Shown here: positions 1 to 8,486 of the stretch, piece after piece
Layout: each line of letters begins with the position of its first letter
Numbering within the stretch: position 1 is the first letter of the stretch
From: JAIYDJ01 sp031398695
Lineage (GTDB): Bacteria; Pseudomonadota; Alphaproteobacteria; Rhodobacterales; Rhodobacteraceae
Direction: 5' to 3'
Assembly (NCBI GenBank): GCA_031398695.1
Contig: JANNNU010000092.1
Location: forward strand, 1 to 27,906
DNA length: 27,906 bases
Translations under genes and position numbers: made by a program
The notes under the pieces: generated by a model
The model's input: the letters and a program-made list of their open reading frames with translations, nothing else
Told to the model about the DNA's origin: nothing
Databases searched by the model: none

Positions 1-28
1 TCACCGACCTATATAACGTATGAATTGC

Positions 29-43
29 GCCCTGCTACAGGGC
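29..43 (+). promoter_or_regulatory. Hairpin in the ubiG leader
   Basis: A perfect inverted repeat, GCCCTG-cta-CAGGGC, lies 19 nt before the ubiG ATG. A TATAAC hexamer at 12-17 could be a -10 box; its -35 would fall outside the window. If so, the hairpin lies in the 5' untranslated leader, just upstream of the GGAGG ribosome binding site at about 49-53. The repeat is seen directly; a regulatory role is inference. It could also be the end of a terminator for an upstream gene not in view, though no T-run follows. Confidence 0.35.
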
Positions 44-62
44 AAACCGGAGGGCCGCTGCC

Positions 63-803
63 ATGACCACCATCGATCCGATCGAAGTTGCCAAGTTCGA
101 GGCGATGGCGGCCGAATGGTGGGATCCGAACGGCAAGTTCAAGCCGCTGCATATGCTGAACCCGTGCCGGCTGGATTACATCTGTTCGCAGATCGCGGCA
201 GAGTTCGACCGGGATTTGAAAATGCCTCTGCCGTTCAAAGGGTTGCGCCTGCTTGACATCGGCTGCGGCGGTGGTCTGCTGTCGGAACCGATGGCGCGGA
301 TGGGGGCCGAGGTGGTGGGGGCGGATGCGGCGCCACGCAACATTCCGGTGGCGCAGGTGCATGCGGCGGTCAGCGGGCTCGACATCGACTATCGCCACAC
401 CACGGCCGAGGATCTGGCGGCGGCCGGAGAGCAGTTCGATGTGGTGCTGAACATGGAGGTAGTGGAGCATGTATCTGATCCGCAAGGATATTTGACCGCC
501 TGCCAGGTGCTGTTGCGCCCCGGCGGTCTGATGGTCTGTTCGACGTTGAACCGCAACCCAAAATCCTATGTCATGGCGATCATCGGGGCCGAGCATGTGA
601 TGCGCTGGTTGCCCAAGGGGACGCATGACTGGAAAAAGTTCATTACGCCCGACGAATTGTACGACCTGATCCGTGGCGCGGGGCTGGAGCCGGTAGACCG
701 AAAGGGGATGGTGTTCAACCCGCTGCGCTGGTCGTGGTCACTTTCGGATCGGGATCTGTCGTGCAACTATGTCACCACCAGCATCAAGCGTGCAGCGGTT
801 TAA
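63..803 (+). CDS. ubiG: Ubiquinone biosynthesis O-methyltransferase UbiG
   Basis: Cytoplasmic SAM-dependent methyltransferase that performs both O-methylations in ubiquinone synthesis. The 246-residue length is normal for the family. The SAM-binding motif I, LLDIGCGGGLLSEPMA, lies at residues 63-78, followed by the acidic end of strand 2 (VVGADAA, 84-90). The UbiG-typical MEVVEHVSDP is at 131-140 and the post-motif LLRPGGLM region follows. The ATG has GGAGG nine bases upstream. It is transcribed alone on the plus strand and converges on the aldo/keto reductase gene, with a 149-bp gap holding hairpins. The neighbour upstream is outside the window. The assignment rests on overall family resemblance and is strong. 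Confidence 0.96.
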   Translation: MTTIDPIEVAKFEAMAAEWWDPNGKFKPLHMLNPCRLDYICSQIAAEFDRDLKMPLPFKGLRLLDIGCGGGLLSEPMARMGAEVVGADAAPRNIPVAQVHAAVSGLDIDYRHTTAEDLAAAGEQFDVVLNMEVVEHVSDPQGYLTACQVLLRPGGLMVCSTLNRNPKSYVMAIIGAEHVMRWLPKGTHDWKKFITPDELYDLIRGAGLEPVDRKGMVFNPLRWSWSLSDRDLSCNYVTTSIKRAAV

Positions 804-874
804 GGGGGTATGGCCCGCGTCGGTTTTGTGTATGGCGAACGTATGGCTTTGCGCATGACGCAGCCGCGCGCGGC

Positions 875-907
875 GAACCGTAGGATTTCGGACCCGAATC
901 ACGGTTC
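875..907. terminator. Imperfect hairpin between convergent genes
   Basis: GAACCGT (875-881) pairs with ACGGTTC (901-907). Inside it, GATT(t)CGG (884-891) pairs with CCGAATC (894-900) with one bulged T. A second small hairpin, GGGCA-atac-TGCCC, follows at about 924-937. Neither has a clear T-run. They sit in the 149-bp gap between the 3' ends of ubiG and the aldo/keto reductase gene, so a role in ending transcription from both sides is plausible. I see no convincing gene in this gap. Confidence 0.35.
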
Positions 908-952
908 AGCAGGCGGGTAGGACGGGCAATACTGCCCATCCCTCTCAGCGGG

Positions 953-1984
953 TCAGTCGCTTTGTGACGATGTCGCCCACAGGTTCAGGTCCTTCTCTTC
1001 GGCGATCGCGTCGATGCGCGCGAGTTCGTCGGCGGTGAAGGCGAGGTTGGCTACCGCCCCGGCGCAGTCCACCACCTGTTCGGGCTTCGACGCGCCGATC
1101 AGCGCCGTCGTGATGCCGCCGTCGCGCAGAACCCAGGCCAGTGCCATCTGGGCCAGCGTCTGGCCCCGCGCCTGCGCCATCTCGTCCAAAGCGCGCACGC
1201 TTGCCAACGCGCGCGGAGTGATGACGGCGGGGTCGAGCGATTTGCCCTGGGACGCCCGGCTGCCGTCGGGGATGCCGTTCAAATACTTGCGCGTCAGGAT
1301 GCCTTGGGCCAGGGGCGTGAACGCGATGGAGCCGATGCCGAGATCGGCCAGCGTGTCCTTCAAGCCGTCGGTTTCGACCCAGCGGTTCAGGATCGAATAG
1401 CTGGGCTGGTGGATCAGGCAGGGCGTGCCTAGATCGGCCAGAAGCGCCGCCGCTTCGCGGGTCTTGGCCGAGTTGTAGGACGAGATCCCGACATACTGCG
1501 CCCGGCCCGACCGCACGATGTGATCGAGCGCCCCCATCGTTTCTTCCAGCGGAGTGTCTGGGTCAAAGCGGTGCGAATAAAAGATGTCGACGTAGTCCAG
1601 ACCCATCCGTTTCAGCGACTGGTCGCAGGACGCGATCAGATACTTGCGCGACCCCCATTCGCCGTACGGCCCCTGCCACATGTTATAGCCCGCCTTGGAC
1701 GAGATGATCAGTTCATCCCGGTGCCCGGCAAAGTCGGTTTTCAGGATGGCGCCGAACGCCTCTTCGGCGCTGCCCGGGGGCGGGCCATAGTTGTTGGCGA
1801 GGTCGAAATGCGTGATGCCGAGATCGAAGGAGGTCTGGCAGATCGCGCGTTTGGTCTGGTGCGGCGTGTCGTGGCCGAAATTGTGCCACAGACCGAGGGA
1901 TATCGCAGGCAGTTGCAGGCCCGAACGTCCACAGCGACGATAGATCATCCGGTCATAGCGGTCGGCAGCGGGCGCGTAGGTCAT
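953..1984 (-). CDS. Aldo/keto reductase (YghZ/MgrA-like)
   Basis: NAD(P)H-dependent oxidoreductase of the aldo/keto reductase superfamily, 343 residues. The N-terminus, MIYRRCGRSGLQLPAISLGLW, and the block following it (THFDLANNYGPPPGSAEEAFG, split here by the active-site Asp and Tyr of the DxxxxY motif) are typical of the YghZ/Kvbeta-like branch, which reduces methylglyoxal and other aldehydes. Further marks are the catalytic Lys in ISSKAGYNMW, the LDYVDIFYSHRFDPDTP block and the C-terminal ALIGASKPEQV cofactor-binding segment. The ATG at 1984 is chosen because GGAG lies about seven bases upstream; a longer reading to 2059 lacks family similarity. It is divergent from tamA across 177 bp. The physiological substrate cannot be read from sequence. 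Confidence 0.92.
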   Translation of the reverse strand: MTYAPAADRYDRMIYRRCGRSGLQLPAISLGLWHNFGHDTPHQTKRAICQTSFDLGITHFDLANNYGPPPGSAEEAFGAILKTDFAGHRDELIISSKAGYNMWQGPYGEWGSRKYLIASCDQSLKRMGLDYVDIFYSHRFDPDTPLEETMGALDHIVRSGRAQYVGISSYNSAKTREAAALLADLGTPCLIHQPSYSILNRWVETDGLKDTLADLGIGSIAFTPLAQGILTRKYLNGIPDGSRASQGKSLDPAVITPRALASVRALDEMAQARGQTLAQMALAWVLRDGGITTALIGASKPEQVVDCAGAVANLAFTADELARIDAIAEEKDLNLWATSSQSD

Positions 1985-1986
1985 CG

Positions 1987-2012
1987 GGAACTCCGGTGTG
2001 GGTTGCGGCGTT
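1987..2012 (+). promoter_or_regulatory. GGAAC-N17-CGTT motif (EcfG-like), upstream of tamA
   Basis: GGAAC at 1987-1991 and CGTT at 2009-2012 are separated by exactly 17 bases. This matches the general-stress sigma (EcfG) consensus of alphaproteobacteria. It points towards tamA, but the predicted start would leave a leader of about 140 nt, and the motif overlaps the ribosome binding region of the divergent aldo/keto reductase gene. The match is direct; function is uncertain and chance is quite possible. Confidence 0.25.
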
Positions 2013-2107
2013 GTCCCACGGCTTTGCTCAGTGTTCCAGCGGTTTTGGTGATCCAGCAATTTTGCGCCGAATCAACGACGGTTGCCAAATCAGACCCCTG
2101 TGCTGCA

Positions 2108-2136
2108 TTGCCCTTTGCAGGTGTCCGGGTGATAGT
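2108..2136 (+). promoter_or_regulatory. Candidate housekeeping promoter of tamA
   Basis: TTGCCC (2108-2113) and GATAGT (2131-2136) are spaced by 17 bases, with an extended TG just before the -10. This would give a short leader to the tamA ATG at 2162. Weak hexamer matches make this tentative. Confidence 0.3.
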
Positions 2137-2150
2137 TTGGCGTTGCCAAA
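2136..2150. repeat. Inverted repeat before the tamA ribosome binding site
   Basis: TTTGGC-gtt-GCCAAA is a perfect 6-bp palindrome just ahead of AAGGA and the tamA ATG. The right half, GTTGCCAAA, occurs once more as a direct copy at 2081-2089. It could be an operator or a small leader hairpin; nothing in the sequence decides between them. Confidence 0.4.
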
Positions 2151-2161
2151 AAGGAAACAGA

Positions 2162-3973
2162 ATGAGCCCTAGCCTGCGTCGGCAGTTGATCCCGGTTCTG
2201 GTCGTTTCCAGCGTGCTGACCGGGTTTTCCGGCGGCGGCAGTTCGGCGCTGGAGCGGCTGGATTTCCGCGTTGCGGGCGACAACGAGGATCTGGAACGCA
2301 GTCTGCGCGGGGCTTCGATCCTGCTGGACGCGCAGGATCAGGACAACACCGATCCGCAAGACCTGTTCACCGATGCGCGGGCCGAATACGGGCGGCTCTT
2401 GTCGGCCCTTTATGCCGCGGGGCATTACTCGGGGGTGATCACCGTGCGGATCGACGGGCGCGAGGCGTCCGAGATCGCCCCGCTGGACGCGCCGGCCGCG
2501 ATCGGCGTGATTGAGGTGACGGTTGATCCGGGTCCGCGATTCGCTTTCGGCACGGTGCAGGTGGCCCCCCTGACCCGCGACACCGTTCTGCCCGAGGGAT
2601 TCGTGCGCGGCGAACCCGCGTTCAGCGGAACCGTGTCAGCGGCGGTTGCGGCGGGTGTCGAGGGGTGGCGCGAGGAAGGCCACGCCAAGACGATGATCGC
2701 GGGCGAAACCGTGGTGGCCGACCATCCGGCAGCGGTGCTGAACGCCGACGTGTCTCTCGACCCCGGTCCGCGGTTGCGGTTCGGCACATTGATCATCGAA
2801 GGGGCCGAGCGGATGCGGGTCGAACGGCTGCGCAAGATCACCGGGCTGCCCGAAGGCGAGGTGTTCAGCGTGACCGAGCTTGACCGCGCGACGGAACGCC
2901 TTCGGCGCACGGGGGTGTTCAGTTCGGTCACTCTGGTCGAGGCCGACGCGGTGCGCGCGCCCGATCTGCTGGACATCACCGCCACGGTCGTCGAGGCGCG
3001 GACACGGCGCTATTCGTTCGGCGCGGAACTGGCCACAGACGATGGCGTGACGGTGACCGGCGGCTGGCTGCACCGAAACCTGCTGGGTGGGGGCGAGCGG
3101 CTGGAAATCACCGGCGAGGTCACCAACATCGGGGTGCAGGAAGGCGGCACCGACTATGCGCTGGACCTGACGCTGTCGCGCCCGGCGACGCCCGGACCCG
3201 ACACCACGGCATCGGTCAACGTCGGCATCGGACGGCTGGACGAGGCAGACTACGTGGCGGATCTGGCGACGGCGGGCCTGACCTTCACCCATGTCTTTTC
3301 GACCGAACTGACGGCGCGTGCCGGGCTCGACTTCGACTATCTCGACGGTCGGGATGCCATTGGCGACTTCAAGTACGAATCGCTGTCGCTGCCGCTCGGC
3401 GTGACCTGGGATCGCCGCGACAGCAAGACCGACGCGACGAAGCTGTTCTACATCGATGCCGAGGCCAAGCCGTTTCTGGGCTTTGGAACCACGGACGACG
3501 GCGTGCGCCTTGCGGCGGATTTGCGGGGCTATCAAAGCGTGGGCGACCGGGTGGTGTTCGCGGCGCGTGTGCAGGCTGGCGTGGTGCTGGGGTCCAGCCT
3601 GCTGGGCACCCCGCGCGACGACCTGTTCTACTCGGGCGGCGGCGGAACGGTGCGGGGCCAGCCCTATCAATCCCTGGGCATCGCCGTGACGCGCGACGCC
3701 GACCCACTCGAGATCGGCGGGACGCATTTTCTGGGCGGCTCGCTGGAGGCGCGGGTGCGGGTGGGCCGCAGTTTCGGCGTTGTGGGATTCTTTGACGTGG
3801 GGCAGGTCGGGACGGGGTTCGGGGCCGACGAGTCGGAGCTGCATTCCGGGGCGGGGATCGGCGTGCGGTATGAAACCGGGTTCGGCCCGATCCGGCTGGA
3901 CGTGGCAACGCCGGTTGGCGGCGATACGGGGGACGGGGTGCAGATTTACGTCGGTCTGGGGCAATCGTTTTGA
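2162..3973 (+). CDS. tamA: TamA: outer-membrane translocation and assembly module (Omp85 family)
   Basis: Outer-membrane beta-barrel of the Omp85/BamA superfamily that works with TamB in outer-membrane protein insertion and envelope lipid homeostasis. The product has 603 residues. A hydrophobic signal segment at 8-25 is followed by POTRA-type repeats; VDPGPRFAFGTVQV (121-134) and LDPGPRLRFGTLIIEGAERM (199-218) mark successive repeats. The beta-barrel (Bac_surface_Ag) starts near residue 285 (YSFGAELATDDG). The loop-6 motif VRGQPYQ lies near residue 500, with Gln where many homologues have an aromatic residue. The protein ends in GLGQSF, an aromatic-terminated beta-signal. The ATG at 2162 is preferred over a much longer in-frame reading because AAGGA precedes it and homology starts there. 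Its stop overlaps the tamB start. Confidence 0.93.
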   Translation: MSPSLRRQLIPVLVVSSVLTGFSGGGSSALERLDFRVAGDNEDLERSLRGASILLDAQDQDNTDPQDLFTDARAEYGRLLSALYAAGHYSGVITVRIDGREASEIAPLDAPAAIGVIEVTVDPGPRFAFGTVQVAPLTRDTVLPEGFVRGEPAFSGTVSAAVAAGVEGWREEGHAKTMIAGETVVADHPAAVLNADVSLDPGPRLRFGTLIIEGAERMRVERLRKITGLPEGEVFSVTELDRATERLRRTGVFSSVTLVEADAVRAPDLLDITATVVEARTRRYSFGAELATDDGVTVTGGWLHRNLLGGGERLEITGEVTNIGVQEGGTDYALDLTLSRPATPGPDTTASVNVGIGRLDEADYVADLATAGLTFTHVFSTELTARAGLDFDYLDGRDAIGDFKYESLSLPLGVTWDRRDSKTDATKLFYIDAEAKPFLGFGTTDDGVRLAADLRGYQSVGDRVVFAARVQAGVVLGSSLLGTPRDDLFYSGGGGTVRGQPYQSLGIAVTRDADPLEIGGTHFLGGSLEARVRVGRSFGVVGFFDVGQVGTGFGADESELHSGAGIGVRYETGFGPIRLDVATPVGGDTGDGVQIYVGLGQSF

Positions 3974-6900
3974 CGCGGGCGGGCCACATCTCGCGGATGG
4001 CGGTTCTGGCGGTCGCGCTGGGGCCGGGGCTGGCATGGGCGCAGTCCGAGGATGCGCCGGCCTCGGAGGCGGATCGCGGTTATCTGACGGCGCTGTTGGA
4101 GGACAACCTGTCGACCGACGGGGTGCAGGTGACGATCACCGGGTTTACCGGCGCGCTGTCGTCGCGGGCATCGATCGCGCAGCTGACGGTCGCCGACAAG
4201 GATGGCATCTGGCTGACCCTGCGCGAGGTGGCGCTGGACTGGAACCGGGCGGCGCTGTTTTCGGGCGTGGTCGAGGTGACCGCACTGACGGCGGCCGAAA
4301 TCGTGCTGGACCGGATCCCGGCCGCCGACGAGACGCCATCGGCCGAGGCCCGCAGCTTTGCGTTGCCGGATCTGCCGGTGTCGGTGACCGTCGGGCAGAT
4401 CAGCGCCGACAGCATCGTGCTGGGCGAGGGGGTGATAGGCGAGCCGGTGACGGCGCGGCTGGACGCGTCGATGCAGCTGGCGGGGGGCGAGGGCAATGCC
4501 CGGATCGTGCTGGAACGCACCGATGACAAGGTGGCGGAAATCTCGCTCGATGCGTCTTATGTCAACGCGACCGGCGTGCTGTCGGTGAACCTGTCGGCGC
4601 TGGAAGAGACCGACGGGATCGCCGTGCGCCTGCTGAACGTGCCGGGTGCGCCGTCGGCGGCGCTGACGATCGAGGGCACGGGGCCGGTCGACGACTTTGC
4701 CGCTGCCGTGTCGTTAAGCACGGACGAGGTGGTTCGGCTGGCCGGGACGGTGCAACTGTCGGGCGATGCAACGGGCGCGAGCCGGTTCAATGTGGGGCTG
4801 GCAGGTGACCTCGCGCCGGTGTTCCTGCCGCAATACACCGAGTTCTTCGGTCCTGCAGTCAGTCTGGCTGCGGCCGGATCGCGGGGGGCCGACGGCGCGC
4901 TGACGCTGGACGTTTTCCGGTTGCAGGCGCAGGCGCTGGACCTTTACGGCGCGGCGGCACTGGACGCGGCCGGTGTGCCGGTGCGGTTCGACATCACCGG
5001 CAAGCTGGGGCTGGCAGACGCGTCGCCGTTGTTGCTGCCGTTGACCGCGGAGGTGCAGACGCGCGTCACGGCGGGCACGCTGACGCTGCGCTATGACGCG
5101 GCGCAGGGCGAGGAATGGTCGGGCCGGGTTGATCTGGTGGCGCTTGACCGGGCGGACTTCACGGCGCAGCAGCTCGCGCTGAACGCGTCGGGGTCGATCA
5201 CCCGTGACGGGGCGGTTCCGTCGGTCGATGCGACGCTGACGTTCGATGCCAAAGGGCTGGCCCCGACCGACCCGGCCCTGGCCGCGGCGCTTGGCCCGGC
5301 GATCACCGGCGAGGCGGTGGCCAACTGGCAAGGCGGCACTGGCCAGACCCGCATCTCGCGACTGGTCGTGCAGGGCGAGGATTACGCCTTGACCGTCAAC
5401 GGGGCGGTGCAGGGGCTGATGGACGGCTTTGCGACACAAGGCACCGCCGAGGTGCGGTTCGATGATCTGTCGCGATTTTCGGCGCTGGCCGGGCAATCGC
5501 TGGCGGGGGCGGGCACGATTTCGGTGACCGGCGAAGGCAGCCCCCTATCGGGGCAGTTCGACGCGGTGGCAGCGGTGGTGGGCACCGAATTGCGCAGCGG
5601 CATCGCGCCGGTTGACGGGCTGTTGCGCGGGCAGACCCGGATCGACGCATCGGTGCGGCGCGACGAGACGGGGACTACGCTGCGCGACGTGCGGCTGACA
5701 GGCAACGGATTGTCGGTGTCGGCGCAGGGTCGGCTGGCGACGGACGCCAACGACGTGACGGCCGAAATCCGGTTGGGCGACCTGACGGTTTTGGGTGCGG
5801 GGTATCGCGGCGCGTTGCAGGGAACGCTGCGCCTGCTGGGCGACCGGCTGACGCTCGACGCGTTGGGGCAAGGGTTGGCGATCGGGCAAGCCGAGGCGGA
5901 CCGGGTGCTGCGGGGCGATAGCCGCGTGACGGGGGCGGTTCGGTTCACCGAGGCTGGATTGCTGATCGAGCAGGCCGAGGTCGTGAATCCGCAGGTGACC
6001 GTGTCGGCGCGAGGCGATGTCGAGGACGGCGATAGCACCATCGGGGTCGAGGCACGTCTGGCCAACCTGGGCATCCTGCTGCCCGAATTTCCCGGCGCGC
6101 TGGTGGTTCGGGGCACCGTCGTAGACGACCGCGACGGCGTGGTGCTGGACCTGACGGGCACCGGGCCGGGGCAGATCGACGCGGTGGTGCGCGGGCGGAT
6201 CGACGGCGGAACTGCCGACCTGACCATCACCGGCACGGCGCAGGCGGCGCTGGCCAACGCGTTCATCGACCCGCGTGCGGTGTCGGGTGCCTTGCGGCTG
6301 AACCTCGCGCTACGCGGACCGCTGGCGTTGGGGTCGCTGTCGGGCACGGTCGCGCTGGACGGCGGGCGGGTGGCGGACCCGTCGCAAAACTTCGCGCTGG
6401 AAAACCTGTCGGCGCAGGCCGCGCTGAACGGCGGTGTGGCGCAGATCGAGGCGCGGGCGGGGGTGTCGAGCGGCGGGGCCCTGACGGTGCGCGGCTCAGT
6501 CGGGCTGGTCCGGCCCAACACATCGTCGCTGGCTGTTGACCTGAGCCAGGTGGTGCTGCGCGACCCCGATCTTTATGAAACGACGGTGAACGGCGCGGTG
6601 ACGGTCGAGGGGCCGCTGGCAGGCGGCGCGCTGATCGCGGGGCGGGTCGTCTTGACCGAAACGGAGTTGCGCATCCCCTCGACCGGATTTGGCGGATCGG
6701 GCGACCTGCCGGGGCTGCTGCACGCGGGCGAACCTGCCGAGGTGCGCGCCACGCGGGCCCGGGCCGGGCTTCTGGACGACGGCGGCACGGGCGGCGCGCG
6801 GGCCGGGGGCGCGTCGCGGGCCTTCGGGCTGGACGTGCGGATCGTCGCCCCAAACCGCGTGTTCATCCGCGGGCGCGGTCTGGATGCCGAACTGGGCGGA

Positions 6901-7518
6901 GAGTTGACGCTGACCGGCACGACCGCCGACATCGTGCCCTTCGGCGCGTTCCAGCTGATTCGCGGGCGGCTTGACATCCTGGGCCAGCGGCTCGTGCTGT
7001 CGCGGGCGTTGCTGCAGCTGGAGGGGGCACTGGTGCCCTATCTCGATGTCAGCGCCTCGACCGAGGCGGACGGCTATGTCACCACCGTCACGATCAGCGG
7101 CGAGGCTACCGATCCCGTCGTAAGCTTTACCTCGAACCCCGACCTGCCGCAGGAAGAGGTTCTGGCGCGGCTTTTGTTCGGGCAGGGGTTGCAGAACCTG
7201 TCGGCGTTTCAGGCGGTCGAACTGGCGAGTGCGGTGGCCACGCTGGCCGGACGGGGCGGCAACGGCATCCTGTCGCAGCTGCGACTGGGGATCGGGCTCG
7301 ACAATCTGGATGTACAGACGGACGCAGACACCGGGCTCGCGTCGGTCACAGCGGGCAAGTATCTGACCGAACGCATCTATACCGAGGTGACGGTGGATCA
7401 GGACGGCGAAAGCCGGATCGACCTGAACCTGGACGTCTCGCGCCACATCACACTGAAGGCCGGGTCAGGATCGGACGGCAGCAGCGGGATCGGGATCTTT
7501 CTGGAACGGGACTACTGA
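3970..7518 (+). CDS. tamB: TamB: translocation/assembly module inner-membrane-anchored protein
   Basis: Large AsmA-like periplasm-spanning protein that pairs with TamA, 1182 residues. A hydrophobic N-terminal segment (about 7-24, ending ALAWAQ-like) serves as signal or membrane anchor. A long stretch of repetitive beta-rich sequence follows, typical of the hydrophobic groove. The conserved C-terminal DUF490/TamB domain occupies roughly residues 850-1182: see LRIPSTGFGGSGDLPGLLHA, RIVAPNRVFIRGRGLDAELGG, QEEVLARLLFGQGL and the terminal GIFLERDY. The start is probably TTG at 3970, overlapping the tamA stop (TTGA), which suggests translational coupling. An ATG at 3997 is the alternative and would still keep most of the signal segment. 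It runs convergently into the YihY gene with a 7-bp overlap. Confidence 0.92.
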   Translation: MTRAGHISRMAVLAVALGPGLAWAQSEDAPASEADRGYLTALLEDNLSTDGVQVTITGFTGALSSRASIAQLTVADKDGIWLTLREVALDWNRAALFSGVVEVTALTAAEIVLDRIPAADETPSAEARSFALPDLPVSVTVGQISADSIVLGEGVIGEPVTARLDASMQLAGGEGNARIVLERTDDKVAEISLDASYVNATGVLSVNLSALEETDGIAVRLLNVPGAPSAALTIEGTGPVDDFAAAVSLSTDEVVRLAGTVQLSGDATGASRFNVGLAGDLAPVFLPQYTEFFGPAVSLAAAGSRGADGALTLDVFRLQAQALDLYGAAALDAAGVPVRFDITGKLGLADASPLLLPLTAEVQTRVTAGTLTLRYDAAQGEEWSGRVDLVALDRADFTAQQLALNASGSITRDGAVPSVDATLTFDAKGLAPTDPALAAALGPAITGEAVANWQGGTGQTRISRLVVQGEDYALTVNGAVQGLMDGFATQGTAEVRFDDLSRFSALAGQSLAGAGTISVTGEGSPLSGQFDAVAAVVGTELRSGIAPVDGLLRGQTRIDASVRRDETGTTLRDVRLTGNGLSVSAQGRLATDANDVTAEIRLGDLTVLGAGYRGALQGTLRLLGDRLTLDALGQGLAIGQAEADRVLRGDSRVTGAVRFTEAGLLIEQAEVVNPQVTVSARGDVEDGDSTIGVEARLANLGILLPEFPGALVVRGTVVDDRDGVVLDLTGTGPGQIDAVVRGRIDGGTADLTITGTAQAALANAFIDPRAVSGALRLNLALRGPLALGSLSGTVALDGGRVADPSQNFALENLSAQAALNGGVAQIEARAGVSSGGALTVRGSVGLVRPNTSSLAVDLSQVVLRDPDLYETTVNGAVTVEGPLAGGALIAGRVVLTETELRIPSTGFGGSGDLPGLLHAGEPAEVRATRARAGLLDDGGTGGARAGGASRAFGLDVRIVAPNRVFIRGRGLDAELGGELTLTGTTADIVPFGAFQLIRGRLDILGQRLVLSRALLQLEGALVPYLDVSASTEADGYVTTVTISGEATDPVVSFTSNPDLPQEEVLARLLFGQGLQNLSAFQAVELASAVATLAGRGGNGILSQLRLGIGLDNLDVQTDADTGLASVTAGKYLTERIYTEVTVDQDGESRIDLNLDVSRHITLKAGSGSDGSSGIGIFLERDY

Positions 7519-8366
7519 GGCCGGTTGCGGGCGCGTTCGGCATCGACCGCCGCGCCCAGCAGCAGGGCATAGGCACTGACGTAAAGCGACGTCAGCAGGG
7601 CAACCACCGCCCCGATCGAGCCATAGATCCGGTTGTAGGCAGGAAAGTTTTCCAGATACAGCATGAAGAGCCGGGCCGAGCCGCCCCACAGCACGATGGC
7701 GACCAGCAGCCCCCAGGTGAACAGCGGGGGCTTGCGCAAGTGGTTCGGGCCATAGCGGTAGGCGAGCCCGACCGCCAACACGGCCATTCCCATCCCCAAA
7801 AGCTGGTTGATCTGCTGCATCGTGGCGGCCTGTCGCGCCAGCGCGGGGATGGTTTGCGCCAGGAGCGGCACGATGATCGACAGCAGCATCGCCCCGATCA
7901 CGAGGCCTACCAGCGCCAGCATCATGACGCTGGCCCGCAACTGGTGCCAGTGCCCGGTGCGGTTCGGCAGGCCGTGCACCGCGTTCAGGCCACGCATCAG
8001 GGCCGCAACACCGGCACGGGCCGACCACAGCGCAAAGAGCGTGGACAACAGCGTGGCCCACCCGATGCCGCGCTGGCTGACCGCAAGCAGCGCGTTCACC
8101 TGGTCGAGGATCAGCGCAAAGGCGTCGGGGGGCAAAATCTCGCGCAACAGATTGATTTCGTTGCGGATCAGGCTGGGGTCCGACAGCGCGCCCCAGATGG
8201 CGATCACCGCCGCGACCGCGGGAAAGATCGCCAGAAAGCCATAGAACGCCACGCCCGCCGAGATCAGGTCCAGTTCGGCCTGTTCGGTGCGGCGGTAGAG
8301 TTGCAGCAGGAAGGCCTTGACCTTGGGCGGCAGCGAGATGCGGGGGAGGGCCATGCCAGATTTCAT
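7512..8366 (-). CDS. YihY/virulence factor BrkB family membrane protein
   Basis: Integral inner-membrane protein of the YihY/BrkB family, formerly mislabelled ribonuclease BN; biochemical role unresolved. It has 284 residues and about six hydrophobic segments (near 38-60, 102-122, 146-171, 189-205, 215-236, 250-272). Family marks are the SAGVAFYGFLAIFPAVAA block at 36-53 and YGSIGAVVALLTSLYVSAY at 248-266. The ATG at 8366 has AGGAG seven bases upstream; another Met four residues in is possible. The last bases overlap the tamB 3' end. It lies 120 bp downstream of the MarR gene on the same strand, and that gap contains an EcfG-like motif, so it may be transcribed on its own under stress. Confidence 0.92.
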   Translation of the reverse strand: MKSGMALPRISLPPKVKAFLLQLYRRTEQAELDLISAGVAFYGFLAIFPAVAAVIAIWGALSDPSLIRNEINLLREILPPDAFALILDQVNALLAVSQRGIGWATLLSTLFALWSARAGVAALMRGLNAVHGLPNRTGHWHQLRASVMMLALVGLVIGAMLLSIIVPLLAQTIPALARQAATMQQINQLLGMGMAVLAVGLAYRYGPNHLRKPPLFTWGLLVAIVLWGGSARLFMLYLENFPAYNRIYGSIGAVVALLTSLYVSAYALLLGAAVDAERARNRPQ

Positions 8367-8409
8367 ACGCACACTCCTACACACCTGCCGGGTACCGGCC
8401 CCGCCGCTT

Positions 8410-8435
8410 AACGCCACACATCCGGTCCCGGTTCC
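8410..8435 (-). promoter_or_regulatory. GGAAC-N17-CGTT motif (EcfG-like promoter) upstream of the YihY gene
   Basis: On the minus strand GGAAC (8435-8431) is followed after exactly 17 bases by CGTT (8413-8410). This is the consensus of the alphaproteobacterial general stress sigma factor EcfG. It would place the transcript start near 8402, about 36 nt before the YihY-family ATG, which is a natural distance. The match is exact; whether this organism has EcfG is not visible, and many Rhodobacterales are reported to lack it. Confidence 0.45.
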
Positions 8436-8486
8436 CAAGGAGGGCCATGCAAGGTGCAGCGGCATGTTCCGCGGCGGGCCGCCGTG

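Noticed and set aside
810..920. 36-codon frame directly after ubiG
   Set aside because: The purine run before its ATG is too close to serve as a Shine-Dalgarno, it overlaps a hairpin, and the peptide has no features.
1520..2161. In-frame 214-codon extension upstream of tamA
   Set aside because: It runs antisense through the aldo/keto reductase gene; the ATG at 2162 has a ribosome binding site and a signal segment.
2636..4036. 466-codon open frame on the minus strand opposite tamA
   Set aside because: No recognisable domain, Arg/Pro/His-rich; antisense shadow of the TamA barrel.
5382..6521. 379-codon Ser/Arg/Pro-rich frame on the minus strand opposite tamB
   Set aside because: Composition expected from antisense of GC-rich beta-repeat coding DNA; no start signal.
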